Assembly: GCA_905181585.1 (NCBI GenBank)
Contig: CAJIYG010000004.1
Coordinates: 1-64,000, forward strand
From: an uncultured Flavobacteriales bacterium
GTDB lineage: Bacteria > Bacteroidota > Bacteroidia > Flavobacteriales > BACL11
Length of the DNA stretch: 64,000 bases
Reading direction: 5' to 3'
Made by a program: the position numbers and the translations under genes
Notes under the pieces: model-generated
What the model saw: the letters and a program-made list of their open reading frames with translations, nothing else
The model's database searches: none
Told to the model about the DNA's origin: nothing
Shown: positions 35,536-46,024 of the stretch, one piece after another
Layout of the letters: each line of letters starts with the position of its first letter
Numbering within the stretch: the stretch's first letter is position 1

Positions 35536-36129
35536 CTAACTTTTTTCTTTGTCATCAGTTTTCGAATTATCAGCCTTTTCTACAACTTCTGCTGCTGGAG
35601 TCTCTTCTACAACTTCTGCTGCTGGAGTCTCTTCTACAACTTCTGCTGCTGGAGTCTCTTCTACAACTTCTGCCAAAGGAATATCAACATCAGAAACGCT
35701 ATCAGGTGAAGTTTTCTTACCGCCTCTTCTTCTTGCTTTTTTGGTTTTAGTAATATTTGTAGAATATTCTGAGTTATAGTCAACTAATTCTATTAAAGAC
35801 ATTTGAGCATTATCACCCATTCTATTACTTAACTTTAAAATTCTTGTATATCCACCATTTCTTTCAGCAATCTTAGATGAAATATCTCCAAAAAGTTCAG
35901 TAATAGCATCTTTCTGCTTTAAATAGCTAAAAACAACTCTTCTTGAATGAGTGGTATCATTCTTAGATTTAGTAATAAGAGGTTCAATATATACTCTTAA
36001 AGCTTTAGCTTTTGCCAGAGTAGTTTTAATTCTTTTATGTTCAATTAAAGAACATGCCATATTAGCTAGCATGGCTTTTCTATGTGCTGCTTTTCTACCT
36101 AAATGGTTAAACTTTTTTCCGTGTCTCAT
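35536..36129 (-). CDS. rplQ: 50S ribosomal protein L17 with repeat-rich C-terminal extension
   Basis: The core (residues 1-115: [36 protein letters not shown]) is canonical L17 near the exit tunnel. After a basic segment ([12 protein letters not shown]) the 197-residue protein carries an acidic Ala/Glu/Val-rich tail built of a 9-residue repeat (EETPAAEVV), about 80 residues longer than E. coli L17. Flavobacterial L17 often has such a tail, probably disordered. It follows rpoA by four bases and is the last gene of the alpha cluster. Confidence 0.95.
   Translation of the reverse strand: MRHGKKFNHLGRKAAHRKAMLANMACSLIEHKRIKTTLAKAKALRVYIEPLITKSKNDTTHSRRVVFSYLKQKDAITELFGDISSKIAERNGGYTRILKLSNRMGDNAQMSLIELVDYNSEYSTNITKTKKARRRGGKKTSPDSVSDVDIPLAEVVEETPAAEVVEETPAAEVVEETPAAEVVEKADNSKTDDKEKS
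35578..35674 (-). repeat. 27-bp tandem repeat in the rplQ extension (3.6 copies)
   Basis: Perfect 27-base units at 35578-35604, 35605-35631 and 35632-35658, then a partial copy. Each encodes the 9-residue unit of the acidic L17 tail. In-frame length changes would be tolerated. Confidence 0.9.
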
Positions 36130-36133
36130 TTTT

Positions 36134-37117
36134 CTAGTCGTTATCTAAATTATATTTTGAAATATCAAATCCAAAATGTAAACCTTTTTCATCAATTAAT
36201 TCTTCAAGTTCAGTTAAAGATTTTTTTCCAAAATTTCTAAACTTTAGCATATCACTCTTTTTAAAAGAAACTAATTCTCCTAATGTATATACTTCGGCTG
36301 TTTTAAGACAATTTAAGGCTCTTACAGATAAACCAAAATCTGTAAGTTCAGTTTTTAATAATTGTCTCATATGTAAAGTATCTTCATCAAAGTCATCAGC
36401 AATATCTGCCTCAAGATTAATTTTCTCGTCAGAGAATAACATAAAATGTTGTATTAATATTTTTGATGCTTCAGTAAGAGCTCTTTTAGGGTCAACTGAA
36501 CCATCAGTAGTAATATTAATATTTAACTTTTCATAATCTGTTTTTTGACCTACTCTATAATTTTCAACATTATAGTTGACATTCTTAATAGGAGTAAAGA
36601 TTGAATCTATCGCGATTGTTCCTATTGGAGCCTCCTCAATAATATTATTTTCAGCAGGAACATACCCTCTTCCTTTGTTAATTGAAAATTCCATTGAAAA
36701 TTCAACTGACTTATCTAATTCACATATTAATAAATCAGGATTTAAAATTTGAAAACTAGAAAGACCATTAGCAAGGTCTGCTCCAGTAATTTTATTCTGA
36801 TTTTTAATAGTAATAGTCGCATTCTCAGAATTAACACCTTCAATTTGCTGCTTTAATCTAACTTGCTTTAAATTCAAAATGATTTCTGTTACATCTTGGA
36901 CAACTCCTTTAAGAGAAGAGAATTCATGATCAGCTCCTTTTATCTTTATTGATGTTAATGCAAAACCTTCAAGAGAAGAGAGTAAAACTCTTCTAACAGC
37001 ATTACCAATTGTTAAACCATAACCAGGCTCTAAAGGTCTAAACTCGAAGTTGCCTTGGTTAGCTTCTTCATTGATCATAATTACTTCATCAGGTTTTTGA
37101 AAATCTAATATGTGCAT
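36134..37117 (-). CDS. rpoA: DNA-directed RNA polymerase subunit alpha
   Basis: 327 residues. The N-terminal dimerisation and assembly domain ([33 protein letters not shown]) spans about residues 20-230. A linker rich in acidic residues leads to the helix-hairpin-helix C-terminal domain ([32 protein letters not shown]) that touches UP elements and activators. Standard place between rpsD and rplQ. Confidence 0.97.
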   Translation of the reverse strand: MHILDFQKPDEVIMINEEANQGNFEFRPLEPGYGLTIGNAVRRVLLSSLEGFALTSIKIKGADHEFSSLKGVVQDVTEIILNLKQVRLKQQIEGVNSENATITIKNQNKITGADLANGLSSFQILNPDLLICELDKSVEFSMEFSINKGRGYVPAENNIIEEAPIGTIAIDSIFTPIKNVNYNVENYRVGQKTDYEKLNINITTDGSVDPKRALTEASKILIQHFMLFSDEKINLEADIADDFDEDTLHMRQLLKTELTDFGLSVRALNCLKTAEVYTLGELVSFKKSDMLKFRNFGKKSLTELEELIDEKGLHFGFDISKYNLDND

Positions 37118-37145
37118 ATCTTTATTTTTTTAAATTTTATGTTTA

Positions 37146-37751
37146 TTATTTAGAGTAAAGTTCAACAATTAACTGCTCATTTATATTTTCAGGAATTTGA
37201 ATTCTTTCTGGAGCAGAAAGAAGTTTTCCTGTTTTAGACTCATTGTTAAATTCAAGCCACTCAAGAATATCAGTATTATTAGAAAGAGAATTTGTGATAG
37301 CTTCTAAAGATTTAGACCTTTCTCTAACACTAACCTGATCACCTACAGATATTGAATAAGATGGAATATTTACCAGATTACCATTAACCATAATGTGTCT
37401 ATGGGAAACTAGCTGACGAGCTGCTCTTCTAGTAGGAGCAATTCCCATTCTATAAACAACATTGTCTAACCTTAACTCACACATTTGTAGAAGAATTTCT
37501 CCTGTAATACCTTTTCTTTTTAAAGCAACTTTAAATAAATTTGAAAATTGCTTTTCTAAAATACCATAAGTGTATTTAGCTTTTTGTTTTTCGTCTAATT
37601 GCACTCCATATTCAGATTTCTTTCCTCTTCTTCTTGCATTTCCATGCTGACCAGGAGCATAAGCTTTTTTAGCTAATGCCTTGTCTGGTCCGAAAATTGC
37701 TTCTCCAAATCTTCTTGAAATTCTTGACTTTGGTCCTGTATATCTTGCCAT
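37146..37751 (-). CDS. rpsD: 30S ribosomal protein S4
   Basis: Primary 16S-binding protein that nucleates 30S assembly. 201 residues. Start [31 protein letters not shown], and the S4 RNA-binding domain ([28 protein letters not shown]). It has no N-terminal zinc-type Cys cluster. In the alpha cluster, 28 bases before rpoA. Confidence 0.97.
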   Translation of the reverse strand: MARYTGPKSRISRRFGEAIFGPDKALAKKAYAPGQHGNARRRGKKSEYGVQLDEKQKAKYTYGILEKQFSNLFKVALKRKGITGEILLQMCELRLDNVVYRMGIAPTRRAARQLVSHRHIMVNGNLVNIPSYSISVGDQVSVRERSKSLEAITNSLSNNTDILEWLEFNNESKTGKLLSAPERIQIPENINEQLIVELYSK

Positions 37752-37777
37752 ATTCTATTATAAATTATTTTTTAAAA

Positions 37778-38158
37778 TTATACTCTTCTCTTTTTTGGGG
37801 GTCTACATCCATTATGAGGAAGTGGTGTTACATCAACTATTTCAGTGACAATAATGCCAGTATTGTGAATAGTTCTAATAGCTGATTCTCTTCCTGAACC
37901 GGGACCTTTAACATAAACCTTTACCCTCTTAAGTCCAGCATCAAGAGCAACTTTTGCACAATCCTCAGCTGCAAGCTGTGCAGCATATGGTGTGTTTTTC
38001 TTAGATCCTCTAAATCCCATTTTACCAGCTGAAGACCATGAAATAACTTGACCATTATTATTAGTTAATGAAATAATGATATTATTAAAAGATGCTTGAA
38101 TGTGTGCCTGTCCTTCAGACTCAACTCTAACTTTATTTTTTTTTGTTGTTTTAGCCAT
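37778..38158 (-). CDS. rpsK: 30S ribosomal protein S11
   Basis: 126 residues, platform of the 30S subunit. Diagnostic motifs are [38 protein letters not shown] and the C-terminal [18 protein letters not shown]. Between rpsM and rpsD. Confidence 0.97.
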   Translation of the reverse strand: MAKTTKKNKVRVESEGQAHIQASFNNIIISLTNNNGQVISWSSAGKMGFRGSKKNTPYAAQLAAEDCAKVALDAGLKRVKVYVKGPGSGRESAIRTIHNTGIIVTEIVDVTPLPHNGCRPPKKRRV

Positions 38159-38167
38159 TGTATATTA

Positions 38168-38545
38168 TTATTTAGTAGCTATTTTTTTATTAGCAACTGT
38201 TTTTCTTTTACCTTTTCTAGTTCTAGAATTGTTTTTTGTACGCTGCCCCCTAAGAGGTAAACCTGTTCTGTGACGTATACCTCTGTAACAACCAATATCC
38301 ATTAATCTTTTGATATTTGTTTGTGTTTCGGCTCTTAATTCACCTTCAACAGTATATTTATCTCCAATAATAGCTCTTATACTATTTGCTTCTTCGTCTG
38401 TCCAATCTTGAACTTTTTTATCATGAGAAACTTTTGCTTCATCAAGAATTTTAGTAGCAAATGTTGAACCTATTCCATAAATATAAGTTAATGAAATGAT
38501 TCCTCTTTTATTTTTTGGTAAATCAATACCTTTAATTCTAGCCAT
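38168..38545 (-). CDS. rpsM: 30S ribosomal protein S13
   Basis: 125 residues, head of the 30S subunit, contacting the P-site tRNA and the 50S bridge. [32 protein letters not shown], and the basic tail [19 protein letters not shown] are all present. Confidence 0.97.
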   Translation of the reverse strand: MARIKGIDLPKNKRGIISLTYIYGIGSTFATKILDEAKVSHDKKVQDWTDEEANSIRAIIGDKYTVEGELRAETQTNIKRLMDIGCYRGIRHRTGLPLRGQRTKNNSRTRKGKRKTVANKKIATK

Positions 38546-38550
38546 AATTT

Positions 38551-38667
38551 TTAACCTTGTCTTTGTTTAAACTTTGGATTCTTTTTATTTATCACGTATA
38601 GTCTGCCTTTACGCCTTACTATTTTGCAATCTGCACTTCTTTTTTTTACTGATGCTCGTACTTTCAT
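38551..38667 (-). CDS. rpmJ: 50S ribosomal protein L36 (zinc-independent form)
   Basis: A 38-residue gene starting [20 protein letters not shown] and ending NPKFKQRQG. Only one of the Cys/His zinc ligands of the classical form is kept (the second Cys of the pair region and the His are replaced by Ala/Asn/Phe), so it is a zinc-independent variant. It sits between infA and rpsM, five bases before rpsM. Confidence 0.93.
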   Translation of the reverse strand: MKVRASVKKRSADCKIVRRKGRLYVINKKNPKFKQRQG

Positions 38668-38682
38668 TTTTTCTAATATTTA

Positions 38683-38898
38683 TTAGTACCTATATGTTAT
38701 TCTTGCCTTTGTTAAATCATAAGGAGACATTTCAAGCTTTACTTTATCCCCAGGCAACAGCTTAATATAAAACTTCCTCATTTTACCTGAGATATGAGCT
38801 GTAACTATATGCTCATTTTCAAGTTCAACTCTGAACATAGCATTAGATAATGCTTGAGTTATTGTTCCATCTAGTTCTATGTTAGCTTGTTTAGCCAT
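38683..38898 (-). CDS. infA: translation initiation factor IF-1
   Basis: 71-residue OB-fold factor that blocks the A site during initiation. [41 protein letters not shown] and [20 protein letters not shown] are canonical. The start overlaps the end of map by eight bases. Confidence 0.96.
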   Translation of the reverse strand: MAKQANIELDGTITQALSNAMFRVELENEHIVTAHISGKMRKFYIKLLPGDKVKLEMSPYDLTKARITYRY

Positions 38899-39664
38899 TT
38901 ATTATTTTTTCAATTTCTTTAAAACTTGATAAAATCTCTGCTTTTCCTTCTCGAACAACTATTGTGTGTTCAAAATGAGCAGATGGTTTTTTATCAATAG
39001 TTGTTATTGTCCATCCATCGTTGTGTTGCAAAATTTTTCTCGTACCCATGTTAATCATTGGTTCAATTGCTATTACTAAACCTTTTTTTAACTTTAAGCC
39101 AGAGCCTCTTTTTCCGTAATTAGGGACTTCTGGACTTTCATGTAGACTTTTACCAAGACCATGACCAACAAGTTCTCTAACAACTCCATATCCGTGTTCT
39201 TCCGAATGAGACTGTATAGCATGACTTATATCGCCTATTCTATTACCTACGATAGCCTGATCAATTCCTTTGTATAATGATTCTTTTGTAATTTTTAATA
39301 ATTTTTTTACATCTAAATCAACGTCTCCCACTTCATATGTAAAGGCAGAATCACCATAAAAACCATTCATAACAACACCACAATCAACTGATAATATTGA
39401 ATTATCTTCAAGAGGATTATTATTTGGAATACCATGAACTATTTGCTCATTAGGGGAAATACACAGAGTACAAGGGAAACCATTGTAACCTTTAAAAGCA
39501 GGTACACCACCATTATCTCTAATAAACTCTTCAGCAATCTTATCTAAAGATAATGAAGTGACTCCAGGCTTAATAAAGCTTGCAATCTCTGCATGAGTTT
39601 TTGCAACAAGTAAAGAACTTTCTCTAACTAAATCTATCTCTTCTTCATTTTTATAATAAATCAT
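38891..39664 (-). CDS. map: methionine aminopeptidase, type I
   Basis: Removes the N-terminal Met from nascent proteins, two-metal pita-bread fold, 257 residues. Metal ligands are visible as Asp in [19 protein letters not shown] (two Asp), His in [12 protein letters not shown], Glu in IAIEPMI and Glu in HFEHTIVV. Start [19 protein letters not shown]. Lies between secY and infA, the usual spc order. Confidence 0.96.
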   Translation of the reverse strand: MIYYKNEEEIDLVRESSLLVAKTHAEIASFIKPGVTSLSLDKIAEEFIRDNGGVPAFKGYNGFPCTLCISPNEQIVHGIPNNNPLEDNSILSVDCGVVMNGFYGDSAFTYEVGDVDLDVKKLLKITKESLYKGIDQAIVGNRIGDISHAIQSHSEEHGYGVVRELVGHGLGKSLHESPEVPNYGKRGSGLKLKKGLVIAIEPMINMGTRKILQHNDGWTITTIDKKPSAHFEHTIVVREGKAEILSSFKEIEKIING

Positions 39665-39679
39665 CTTAATTTCAGATGA

Positions 39680-41020
39680 TTACATCATATTATTTCCTGA
39701 AGACTTTCCTTTAATTCTTCCAGAATCCATCAATCCATCATAATGACGCATTAATAAATGACTTTCAATTTGCTGTAAAGTGTCTAAAATAACTCCTACT
39801 AAAATTAAAAGAGAAGTTCCACCGTAAAACTGAGCAAACTGAACGTTTACACCCCCTTGCATCGCAAAGGCAGGTAAAATAGCAACAAGCCCTAAAAATA
39901 AGGAACCTGGAAACGTAATTCTTGACATAACATTGTCAAGATAATCTGATGTAGCTCTTCCAGGCTTGATTCCTGGAATAAAACCACCATTTTTCTTCAT
40001 ATCATCAGCCATTTGATTAGGATTAACTGTCATGGCTGTATAAAAATAAGTAAAAGCAACAATCATTAAGAAAAAAAGCACATTATACCAAAGTCCTTGA
40101 AAATCTGTTAATATAGCTGCCAATCCTTGAAGTGATTCGTTTTCTGAAAAACCAACAAGTGTTATTGGTACAAACATTATTGCTTGAGCAAATATTATTG
40201 GCATAACTCCAGCTGCATTTACTTTTAATGGTATAAACTGTCTTACTCCACCATATTGTTTATTACCAATCACTCTTTTTGCATATTGAACTGGTATTCT
40301 TCTAGTTCCTTGAACAAGTAATATTGTAACAAGAATTACAAATAAAAGCAGAATCATTTCTACTAGAAAAACAACTAGACCTCCGCCTGTACTTCCTAAT
40401 GCTGATACAAATTCCTGCATTAATGATTGTGGGAAACTTGCAATAATTCCGATCATGATTAATAATGAGATTCCATTACCTATACCTCTATCAGTAATTT
40501 TTTCACCAAGCCACATAACAAACATAGTACCAGTTACAAGTATAATAATAGATGAAAACCAAAAACCTCCAGCAGGCAATAAGAATGCTGTTTCTGGCAA
40601 AGTTGCTTGTAGATTTGCAATATAACCTGGAGCCTGACCACCAGTAATTAAAATAGTAAGATATCTTGTAATATTATTAATTTTTCTTCTTCCACTCTCA
40701 CCTTCTTTTTGAAGTTTTTGAAAATACGGGATAGCCATTCCAAGTAATTGAATAACAATCGAAGCAGAAATGTAAGGCATTATTCCAAGAGCAAAAATTG
40801 ATGCTTGAGAAAATGCGCCACCAGTAAACATATTAAGAAGACCAAGTAAGCCATCAGCTGTTTGATCTTGAAGTGCAGATAATTGAGCTGGATCAACTCC
40901 AGGGATAACAACAAATGAACCAAATCTATAAATAGCTAGAATACCAAGTGTTACTAAGATTCTACTTCTCAGATCTTCAATGTTCCAAATATTCTTTATT
41001 GTTTCAATTAACTTTTTCAT
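39680..41020 (-). CDS. secY: preprotein translocase subunit SecY
   Basis: Central channel of the Sec translocon, 446 residues with ten hydrophobic segments. Motifs are RILVTLGILAIYRFGSFVVIPGVD, LGIMPYISASIVIQLL, the cytoplasmic loop with RRIPVQYAKR, and the C-terminal ESHLLMRHYDGLM. The adhesins in this window need it for export before T9SS. Four bases after rplO. Confidence 0.97.
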   Translation of the reverse strand: MKKLIETIKNIWNIEDLRSRILVTLGILAIYRFGSFVVIPGVDPAQLSALQDQTADGLLGLLNMFTGGAFSQASIFALGIMPYISASIVIQLLGMAIPYFQKLQKEGESGRRKINNITRYLTILITGGQAPGYIANLQATLPETAFLLPAGGFWFSSIIILVTGTMFVMWLGEKITDRGIGNGISLLIMIGIIASFPQSLMQEFVSALGSTGGGLVVFLVEMILLLFVILVTILLVQGTRRIPVQYAKRVIGNKQYGGVRQFIPLKVNAAGVMPIIFAQAIMFVPITLVGFSENESLQGLAAILTDFQGLWYNVLFFLMIVAFTYFYTAMTVNPNQMADDMKKNGGFIPGIKPGRATSDYLDNVMSRITFPGSLFLGLVAILPAFAMQGGVNVQFAQFYGGTSLLILVGVILDTLQQIESHLLMRHYDGLMDSGRIKGKSSGNNMM

Positions 41021-41024
41021 TTTT

Positions 41025-41477
41025 CTATTTAATTAAATTTGCTGTTCCTCCTGCTTTTTCTATTGCAGATTTTGCAGAAGCAGAAAAAGCATCAACAGTA
41101 ATATTTAATTTTGCTTTTAATTCTCCTCTACCTAAAATTTTAACAAGATCTTTTTTCTGAACAAGACCGTTATCAATAAGAACTTGTTTATTAATTTCAG
41201 CTTTTATTTTTTTATTATCAAATAGAGCCTGAAGAGTGTCTAGATTAACACCATTGTATTCAACTCTATTAGGGTTTGTAAACCCAAATTTAGGTAATCT
41301 TCTTTGGATTGGCTGTTGACCACCTTCAAAACCAATTTTCTTTGAGTAACCTGACCTTGACTTTTGACCATTGTGACCTCTAGTAGAAGTACCACCTCTT
41401 TTAGAACCTTCTCCTCTACCAACTCTTTTTCCAGATTTTACTGAACCCTCTGCAGGTTTTAAATTATGTAATTCCAT
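41025..41477 (-). CDS. rplO: 50S ribosomal protein L15
   Basis: 150 residues. MELHNLKPAEGSVKSGKRVG, GRGEGSKRGGTSTRGHNGQK, FEGGQQPIQRRLPKFGF and the C-terminal VDAFSASAKSAIEKAGG are diagnostic. Two bases after rpmD. Confidence 0.97.
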   Translation of the reverse strand: MELHNLKPAEGSVKSGKRVGRGEGSKRGGTSTRGHNGQKSRSGYSKKIGFEGGQQPIQRRLPKFGFTNPNRVEYNGVNLDTLQALFDNKKIKAEINKQVLIDNGLVQKKDLVKILGRGELKAKLNITVDAFSASAKSAIEKAGGTANLIK

Positions 41478-41479
41478 AT

Positions 41480-41656
41480 TTAATCTATTATTGCAATTAA
41501 GTGTTTAACCTTGTTAATCATACCCATAATTTGAGGAGTAGCTTCATGCTCAACAATTCTATTCATTTTTCTTAGACCTAAAGCGTCAAGTGTTAATTTT
41601 TGATCTTTTGGTCTGCCTATCCTACTTCTAACTTGTTTTATTTTTACTTTGCTCAT
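41480..41656 (-). CDS. rpmD: 50S ribosomal protein L30
   Basis: A 58-residue gene read directly from the 190-base gap between rpsE and rplO: MSKVKIKQVRSRIGRPKDQK, LTLDALGLRKMNR, HEATPQIMGMINKVKHL, then stop. Length and the GRPKDQK and LGLRK motifs are typical of L30. Confidence 0.95.
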   Translation of the reverse strand: MSKVKIKQVRSRIGRPKDQKLTLDALGLRKMNRIVEHEATPQIMGMINKVKHLIAIID

Positions 41657-41667
41657 AATAAATTTAA

Positions 41668-42192
41668 TTAACCATTAAAAACTTTATCCATAGTTACTCC
41701 TCTTTGCATAGCCACAGTTCTAGCATCTCTAAGTTCTAATAAAGCTTTTAAAGTTGCTTTAACTAAATTATGAGGGTTTGATGAGCCTTTAGACTTTGCA
41801 AGAACATCTTTAACTCCTGCACTTTCTAATACCGCTCTCATCGCACCACCAGCCTTAACACCAGTACCGTTTGAAGCTGGTTTTATAAATACTTGTGAAC
41901 CTCCAAATTTAGAAGACTGTTCGTGAGGTATAGTACCCTTTAAAACAGGTATTTTTACTAAATTTTTCTTTGCAGCATCAATTGCTTTTGCAATCGCTGT
42001 TGAAACATCTTTAGATTTACCTAAACCAATTCCAACAATACTTTTTTCATCTCCAACAACAACAATTGCTGAGAAACCAAATGCTCTACCACCTTTAGTA
42101 ACCTTAACAACTCTTTGGATACCTACAAGACGATCTTTTAATTCAATATCTGATGATATCTTTACTTTTTTATCTTTCGCTGATTTTAACAT
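41668..42192 (-). CDS. rpsE: 30S ribosomal protein S5
   Basis: 174 residues. [40 protein letters not shown] and the C-terminal domain ([20 protein letters not shown]) are present. S5 shapes the mRNA entry channel and accuracy. Confidence 0.97.
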   Translation of the reverse strand: MLKSAKDKKVKISSDIELKDRLVGIQRVVKVTKGGRAFGFSAIVVVGDEKSIVGIGLGKSKDVSTAIAKAIDAAKKNLVKIPVLKGTIPHEQSSKFGGSQVFIKPASNGTGVKAGGAMRAVLESAGVKDVLAKSKGSSNPHNLVKATLKALLELRDARTVAMQRGVTMDKVFNG

Positions 42193-42204
42193 ATATTTTA
42201 TTTA

Positions 42205-42561
42205 TTAAAATTTTAAACCTGCTTCTCTAGCAGAATCTGCCAATGCTTTAACTCTTCCATGATAAAGAAAACCTCCTCTATCAAAAACTACATTAGTAAC
42301 TTTAACTCCACTAGCTCTCTCTGCAAGTAATTTACCAACTAATTTTGCTTGTTCTATCTTAGTAAGTTTATTTGTTTCTAAAGATTTGTCTCTAGAAGAT
42401 GCAGAAGCTAATGTGCAAGAATTAACATCATCAATTATCTGAGCGTAAATTTCTTTATTACTTCTAAAAACTGCTAATCTTGGCATATCTTTAGTACCAG
42501 AAACTTTTTTTCTGATTTTAAACCTAACTTTTTGTCTTTTATCTTTCTTTGAGTCTATCAT
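42205..42561 (-). CDS. rplR: 50S ribosomal protein L18
   Basis: 118-residue 5S rRNA-binding protein. [31 protein letters not shown] and the C-terminal [20 protein letters not shown] with AREAGLKF are diagnostic. Confidence 0.97.
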   Translation of the reverse strand: MIDSKKDKRQKVRFKIRKKVSGTKDMPRLAVFRSNKEIYAQIIDDVNSCTLASASSRDKSLETNKLTKIEQAKLVGKLLAERASGVKVTNVVFDRGGFLYHGRVKALADSAREAGLKF

Positions 42562-42576
42562 TTTATTTCAAATTTT

Positions 42577-43128
42577 TTAACTAGCAGATGTTTTACCTGC
42601 TTTTCTTCTTACATACTCATCAATGTATCTTATTCCTTTTCCTTTATAAGGCTCTGGTGGTCTAAAAGATCTAATCTTTGCTGCTACGGCACCAAGAAGT
42701 TGCTTGTCATGAGAAGTAAGCGTAACAAGTGGCGCTTTTCCTTTCTCAGTCTCAGCAACAAGTTTTACTTCAGCTGGTATAGACATTATAATATTGTGTG
42801 AAAAACCAGCTGATATATCTAAGTTCTGTCCATTGGCAGAGGCTCTGTAACCAACACCAATAAACTGTAATTTTTTTGTATAGCCAACAGTAACTCCTAG
42901 CATCATATTTTGAACAAGAGCTCTGTATAAACCGTGAAGGGATCTTATGTCTTTTTGATCACTTGTACGTGAAAAAGACACTAATCCATCTTTAATTTCA
43001 ACTGAAATGCTTTTCGATATTTCCTGAGATAATTCTCCAAGCTTTCCTTTAACAGTAATAATATTTCCTTCAAGTGTTGTTGAGACACCCTCTGGTATTA
43101 AAACTGGATTTTTTCCTATTCTTGACAT
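42577..43128 (-). CDS. rplF: 50S ribosomal protein L6
   Basis: 183 residues, near the factor-binding site. MSRIGKNPVLIPEGVS, NMMLGVTVGYTKKLQFIGVG, and the C-terminal FRPPEPYKGKGIRYIDEYVR are canonical. Confidence 0.97.
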   Translation of the reverse strand: MSRIGKNPVLIPEGVSTTLEGNIITVKGKLGELSQEISKSISVEIKDGLVSFSRTSDQKDIRSLHGLYRALVQNMMLGVTVGYTKKLQFIGVGYRASANGQNLDISAGFSHNIIMSIPAEVKLVAETEKGKAPLVTLTSHDKQLLGAVAAKIRSFRPPEPYKGKGIRYIDEYVRRKAGKTSAS

Positions 43129-43139
43129 TCTTCTTTTTT

Positions 43140-43541
43140 TTAATATACGTGACAGAGAACTTCTCCTCCAACATTTAAATCTCTAGCTTCTTTATCTGTG
43201 ATAACTCCTTTAGAAGTTGATACTATTGCTATTCCTAAACCATTAATAACTCTAGGTAATGACTTAGAAGGGGTGTATTTTCTTAGTCCCGGCTTACTAA
43301 TTCTTAACAACTTCTTAATAGCTGGCATTTTAGTCTTGTTATTATACTTAAGAGCAATCTTTATATTACCTTGAAAATTAATATCATCTTCAAATTTAAA
43401 ATTTCTTATATAACCTTTATCGTGTAAGATTTTAGTTATTTCTTTCTTCATATTAGAAGCAGGAATATCAACAACTTTATGACCTGCCATTTGAGCATTT
43501 CTTACTCTTGTTAAATAATCTGATATAGGATCTGTAAACAT
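43140..43541 (-). CDS. rpsH: 30S ribosomal protein S8
   Basis: 133 residues, a 16S central-domain binder that autoregulates the spc operon in E. coli. [36 protein letters not shown] and the C-terminal [20 protein letters not shown] with GEVLCHVY are seen. Confidence 0.97.
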   Translation of the reverse strand: MFTDPISDYLTRVRNAQMAGHKVVDIPASNMKKEITKILHDKGYIRNFKFEDDINFQGNIKIALKYNNKTKMPAIKKLLRISKPGLRKYTPSKSLPRVINGLGIAIVSTSKGVITDKEARDLNVGGEVLCHVY

Positions 43542-43560
43542 ATTCTTTATTCTTTATAAA

Positions 43561-43830
43561 TTACCAGCTTGCCTTCTTAACGCCAGGGATTAAACCAAAA
43601 TTTGCCATTTCTCTAAACATAACACGAGAAATACCAAACTGTCTCATGTAACCTTTAGGTCTTCCTGTAAGTTTACACCTATTGTGCATTCTTATTGGTG
43701 ATGCATTCTTAGGAAGCTTTTGTAAACCTTCATAATCACCAGCAGCTTTTAAGGCAGCTCTTTTTTCTGCATATTTTGCAACACATTTAGCTCTTTTTAC
43801 CTCTCGGGCTTTCATTGATTCTTTTGCCAT
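43561..43830 (-). CDS. rpsN: 30S ribosomal protein S14 (zinc-independent form)
   Basis: 89 residues, starting [20 protein letters not shown]. The long form lacks the paired CxxC zinc motif. [20 protein letters not shown] and [18 protein letters not shown] complete the signature. Between rplE and rpsH, two bases after rplE. Confidence 0.96.
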   Translation of the reverse strand: MAKESMKAREVKRAKCVAKYAEKRAALKAAGDYEGLQKLPKNASPIRMHNRCKLTGRPKGYMRQFGISRVMFREMANFGLIPGVKKASW

Positions 43831-43832
43831 AT

Positions 43833-44402
43833 TTAACTATTTGTTTTATTACTTTTAATATCTTTAATAAATGGGATACCTAATTCTCTCAATAACTCAA
43901 GTGCATCAGGGTCAGAATTTGTGTTTGTGACAAATGTTATATCCATACCAGTAACTTTCATAACTTTATCAATACTTATTTCAGGAAATGCAATTTGTTC
44001 TTTAATACCAAGGGTAAAATTTCCTCTACCATCAAAACCTTTGGTTGCAAGTCCTTGAAAATCTCTAACTCTAGGCATTGTGGATGTAACCAATCTATCT
44101 AAAAACTCATACATTGTATTTCCCCTAAGAGTAACCATAACACCAACCGGCATACCCTTTCTTAATTTAAAATTAGATATATCTTTTCTTGATTTGGTAA
44201 GGACAGCTTTTTGTCCAGTAATTAAAGACATTTCCTGTTGAGCAGCTTCAATTTGTTTTTTATCTGTTGTTGCACTTCCAACACCTTGATTTAAACAAAT
44301 TTTAACTAATCTAGGAACCTCCATAACTGACTTATACTTACCCTTGAGGTTATTAATAATCTCAGTATTATATTTATTCTTTAATCTTGCTTTATATTCC
44401 AT
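43833..44402 (-). CDS. rplE: 50S ribosomal protein L5
   Basis: 189 residues, binds 5S rRNA and contacts the P-site t[61 protein letters not shown]. Overlaps the rplX stop by one base. Confidence 0.97.
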   Translation of the reverse strand: MEYKARLKNKYNTEIINNLKGKYKSVMEVPRLVKICLNQGVGSATTDKKQIEAAQQEMSLITGQKAVLTKSRKDISNFKLRKGMPVGVMVTLRGNTMYEFLDRLVTSTMPRVRDFQGLATKGFDGRGNFTLGIKEQIAFPEISIDKVMKVTGMDITFVTNTNSDPDALELLRELGIPFIKDIKSNKTNS

Positions 44403-44728
44403 TACTTTATTACTTCTTTAGTTGATTTTGCAAACCTTACAATTTTACCAGTTTTTTCATCCCTCATTCTACCTACTCTTGTTGGATTACCAGATTTAGG
44501 ATCAACAAGCTTTAAATTTGAGATATGAATCGAGGATTCTTGCTTAATTATACCACCTTGTGGATTAGCAGCATTTGGTTTTGTATGCTTAGAAACCATA
44601 TTAACACCCTCAACAATCGCTCTATAGTTATCAGGCATAACCTTAACAACTTTTCCCTTTGAACCTTTAGATGTTCCTGCTAAAATAAGAACAGTGTCAT
44701 CTTTTTTTATTTTTATTTTTTTTGCCAT
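44402..44728 (-). CDS. rplX: 50S ribosomal protein L24
   Basis: 108 residues with the KOW motif ([20 protein letters not shown]), an early 50S assembly initiator. [20 protein letters not shown] and [15 protein letters not shown] are typical. Confidence 0.97.
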   Translation of the reverse strand: MAKKIKIKKDDTVLILAGTSKGSKGKVVKVMPDNYRAIVEGVNMVSKHTKPNAANPQGGIIKQESSIHISNLKLVDPKSGNPTRVGRMRDEKTGKIVRFAKSTKEVIK

Positions 44729-44737
44729 TTCTATAAT

Positions 44738-45106
44738 TTATAAAACTTCAGGAGCTAATGAAACAACTTTCATAAAATCATTATCTCTTAATTCTCTTGC
44801 AACTGGACCAAAAACTCTTGTTCCTTTCATTTGACCATTTTCATCGATAATTACACATGCATTATCACCAAATCTGATATAAGAACCATCTTTACGACGA
44901 ACTTCTTTTTTTACTCTAACGATAACAGCTTTAACCACTGAACCTTTTTTAACTGTTCCAGATGGGGTAGCATTCTTAACACTACCTACTATCTTATCTC
45001 CTACTGAAGCATATCGCTTACCAGTACCACCTAAAACTCTAATACAAAGGATTTCTTTGGCTCCGCTATTGTCAGCTACTTTTACTCTTGATTCTTGTTG
45101 TATCAT
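44738..45106 (-). CDS. rplN: 50S ribosomal protein L14
   Basis: 122 residues. [56 protein letters not shown] and [20 protein letters not shown] are canonical. One-base overlap with rpsQ. Confidence 0.97.
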   Translation of the reverse strand: MIQQESRVKVADNSGAKEILCIRVLGGTGKRYASVGDKIVGSVKNATPSGTVKKGSVVKAVIVRVKKEVRRKDGSYIRFGDNACVIIDENGQMKGTRVFGPVARELRDNDFMKVVSLAPEVL

Positions 45107-45360
45107 TATTTTGCTCTTTCAATTATTTCTACTAATCTCCAATTCTTATTCTTACTCATTGGTCTTGTCTCCATTATTTTCACCGTATCACCTTCGTTAC
45201 AATCATTTTTTTCATCGTGAGCAGTAAATTTTGATGTTTTTTTCAAGAACTTTCCATAAAGCTCATGCTTGACTTTTCTTTCGATTGAAACAACAATAGA
45301 CTTTTCCATCTTATTGCTTGTAACTACTCCAATTCTTTCTTTTCTTAAATTTCTATTCAT
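45106..45360 (-). CDS. rpsQ: 30S ribosomal protein S17
   Basis: 84 residues, OB fold. [40 protein letters not shown] and [16 protein letters not shown] are the family signatures. Confidence 0.97.
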   Translation of the reverse strand: MNRNLRKERIGVVTSNKMEKSIVVSIERKVKHELYGKFLKKTSKFTAHDEKNDCNEGDTVKIMETRPMSKNKNWRLVEIIERAK

Positions 45361-45369
45361 TATAAATAA

Positions 45370-45567
45370 TTAATTAGATTTTACTCTTCTTTTATTAATC
45401 TCTGTCATTACACGTGCAATTTTTTTTCTTGCAAATTTTATAGTCAATGGATTCTCTAATGGAGAAACAGCATGACTCATTTTTAATTTCATTAATCTTT
45501 CTTTTTCACTTTCTAAAAGATCATTTAATTCGTTCAAAGGCATTTCAGTTAATACTAAGTCTTTCAT
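45370..45567 (-). CDS. rpmC: 50S ribosomal protein L29
   Basis: 65 residues, two helices near the exit tunnel. LNELNDLLESEKERLMKLKM, NPLTIKFARKKIARVMTEIN. Between rplP and rpsQ. Confidence 0.95.
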   Translation of the reverse strand: MKDLVLTEMPLNELNDLLESEKERLMKLKMSHAVSPLENPLTIKFARKKIARVMTEINKRRVKSN

Positions 45568-45578
45568 CTATTTTTTTT

Positions 45579-45998
45579 TTATTGTACTAAATCTCTTCTC
45601 ATTACAAACTTTGTCTTAATTGGAAGTTTTTGAGCTGCTAGACGCAAAGCTTCTTTTGCAGTTTCAAAATCAACACCATCACACTCAAAAAGCATTCTTC
45701 CTGGACTAACGCATGCTGCCCAATATTCTGGAGCTCCTTTTCCTTTCCCCATCCTAACCTCAGCGGGCTTTTTAGTAATAGGCTTGTCTGGGAAAATTCG
45801 TATCCAAACCTGCCCTTGTCTTTTCATATACCTTGTAACAGCAATTCTAGCTGCTTCAATCTGACGGGCTGTAATCCAAGTTTCTTCAAGAGCTTTAATA
45901 CCAAATGATCCAAAAGCAAGAAGGTGGCCCCTTTGAGCATTACCTTTCATTTTGCCTTTTTGCATTCTTCTAAATTTTGACTTTTTTGGTTGTAACAT
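45579..45998 (-). CDS. rplP: 50S ribosomal protein L16
   Basis: 139 residues, needed for A-site function. [59 protein letters not shown], and GRMLFECDG are present. Confidence 0.97.
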   Translation of the reverse strand: MLQPKKSKFRRMQKGKMKGNAQRGHLLAFGSFGIKALEETWITARQIEAARIAVTRYMKRQGQVWIRIFPDKPITKKPAEVRMGKGKGAPEYWAACVSPGRMLFECDGVDFETAKEALRLAAQKLPIKTKFVMRRDLVQ

Positions 45999-46024
45999 TT
46001 CTTTTTATTTTCTTATTTCTTTAA

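Noticed and set aside
35503..35779. Open frames on the + strand over the rplQ tail, with repeated residues
   Set aside because: They are antisense to the 27-bp repeat of rplQ. Repeats keep any frame open, and rplQ itself is certain.
41478..41667. Apparent loss of L30 and L36 from the ribosomal clusters
   Set aside because: Both are present as very short genes (41480-41656 and 38551-38667) and read cleanly on the minus strand.
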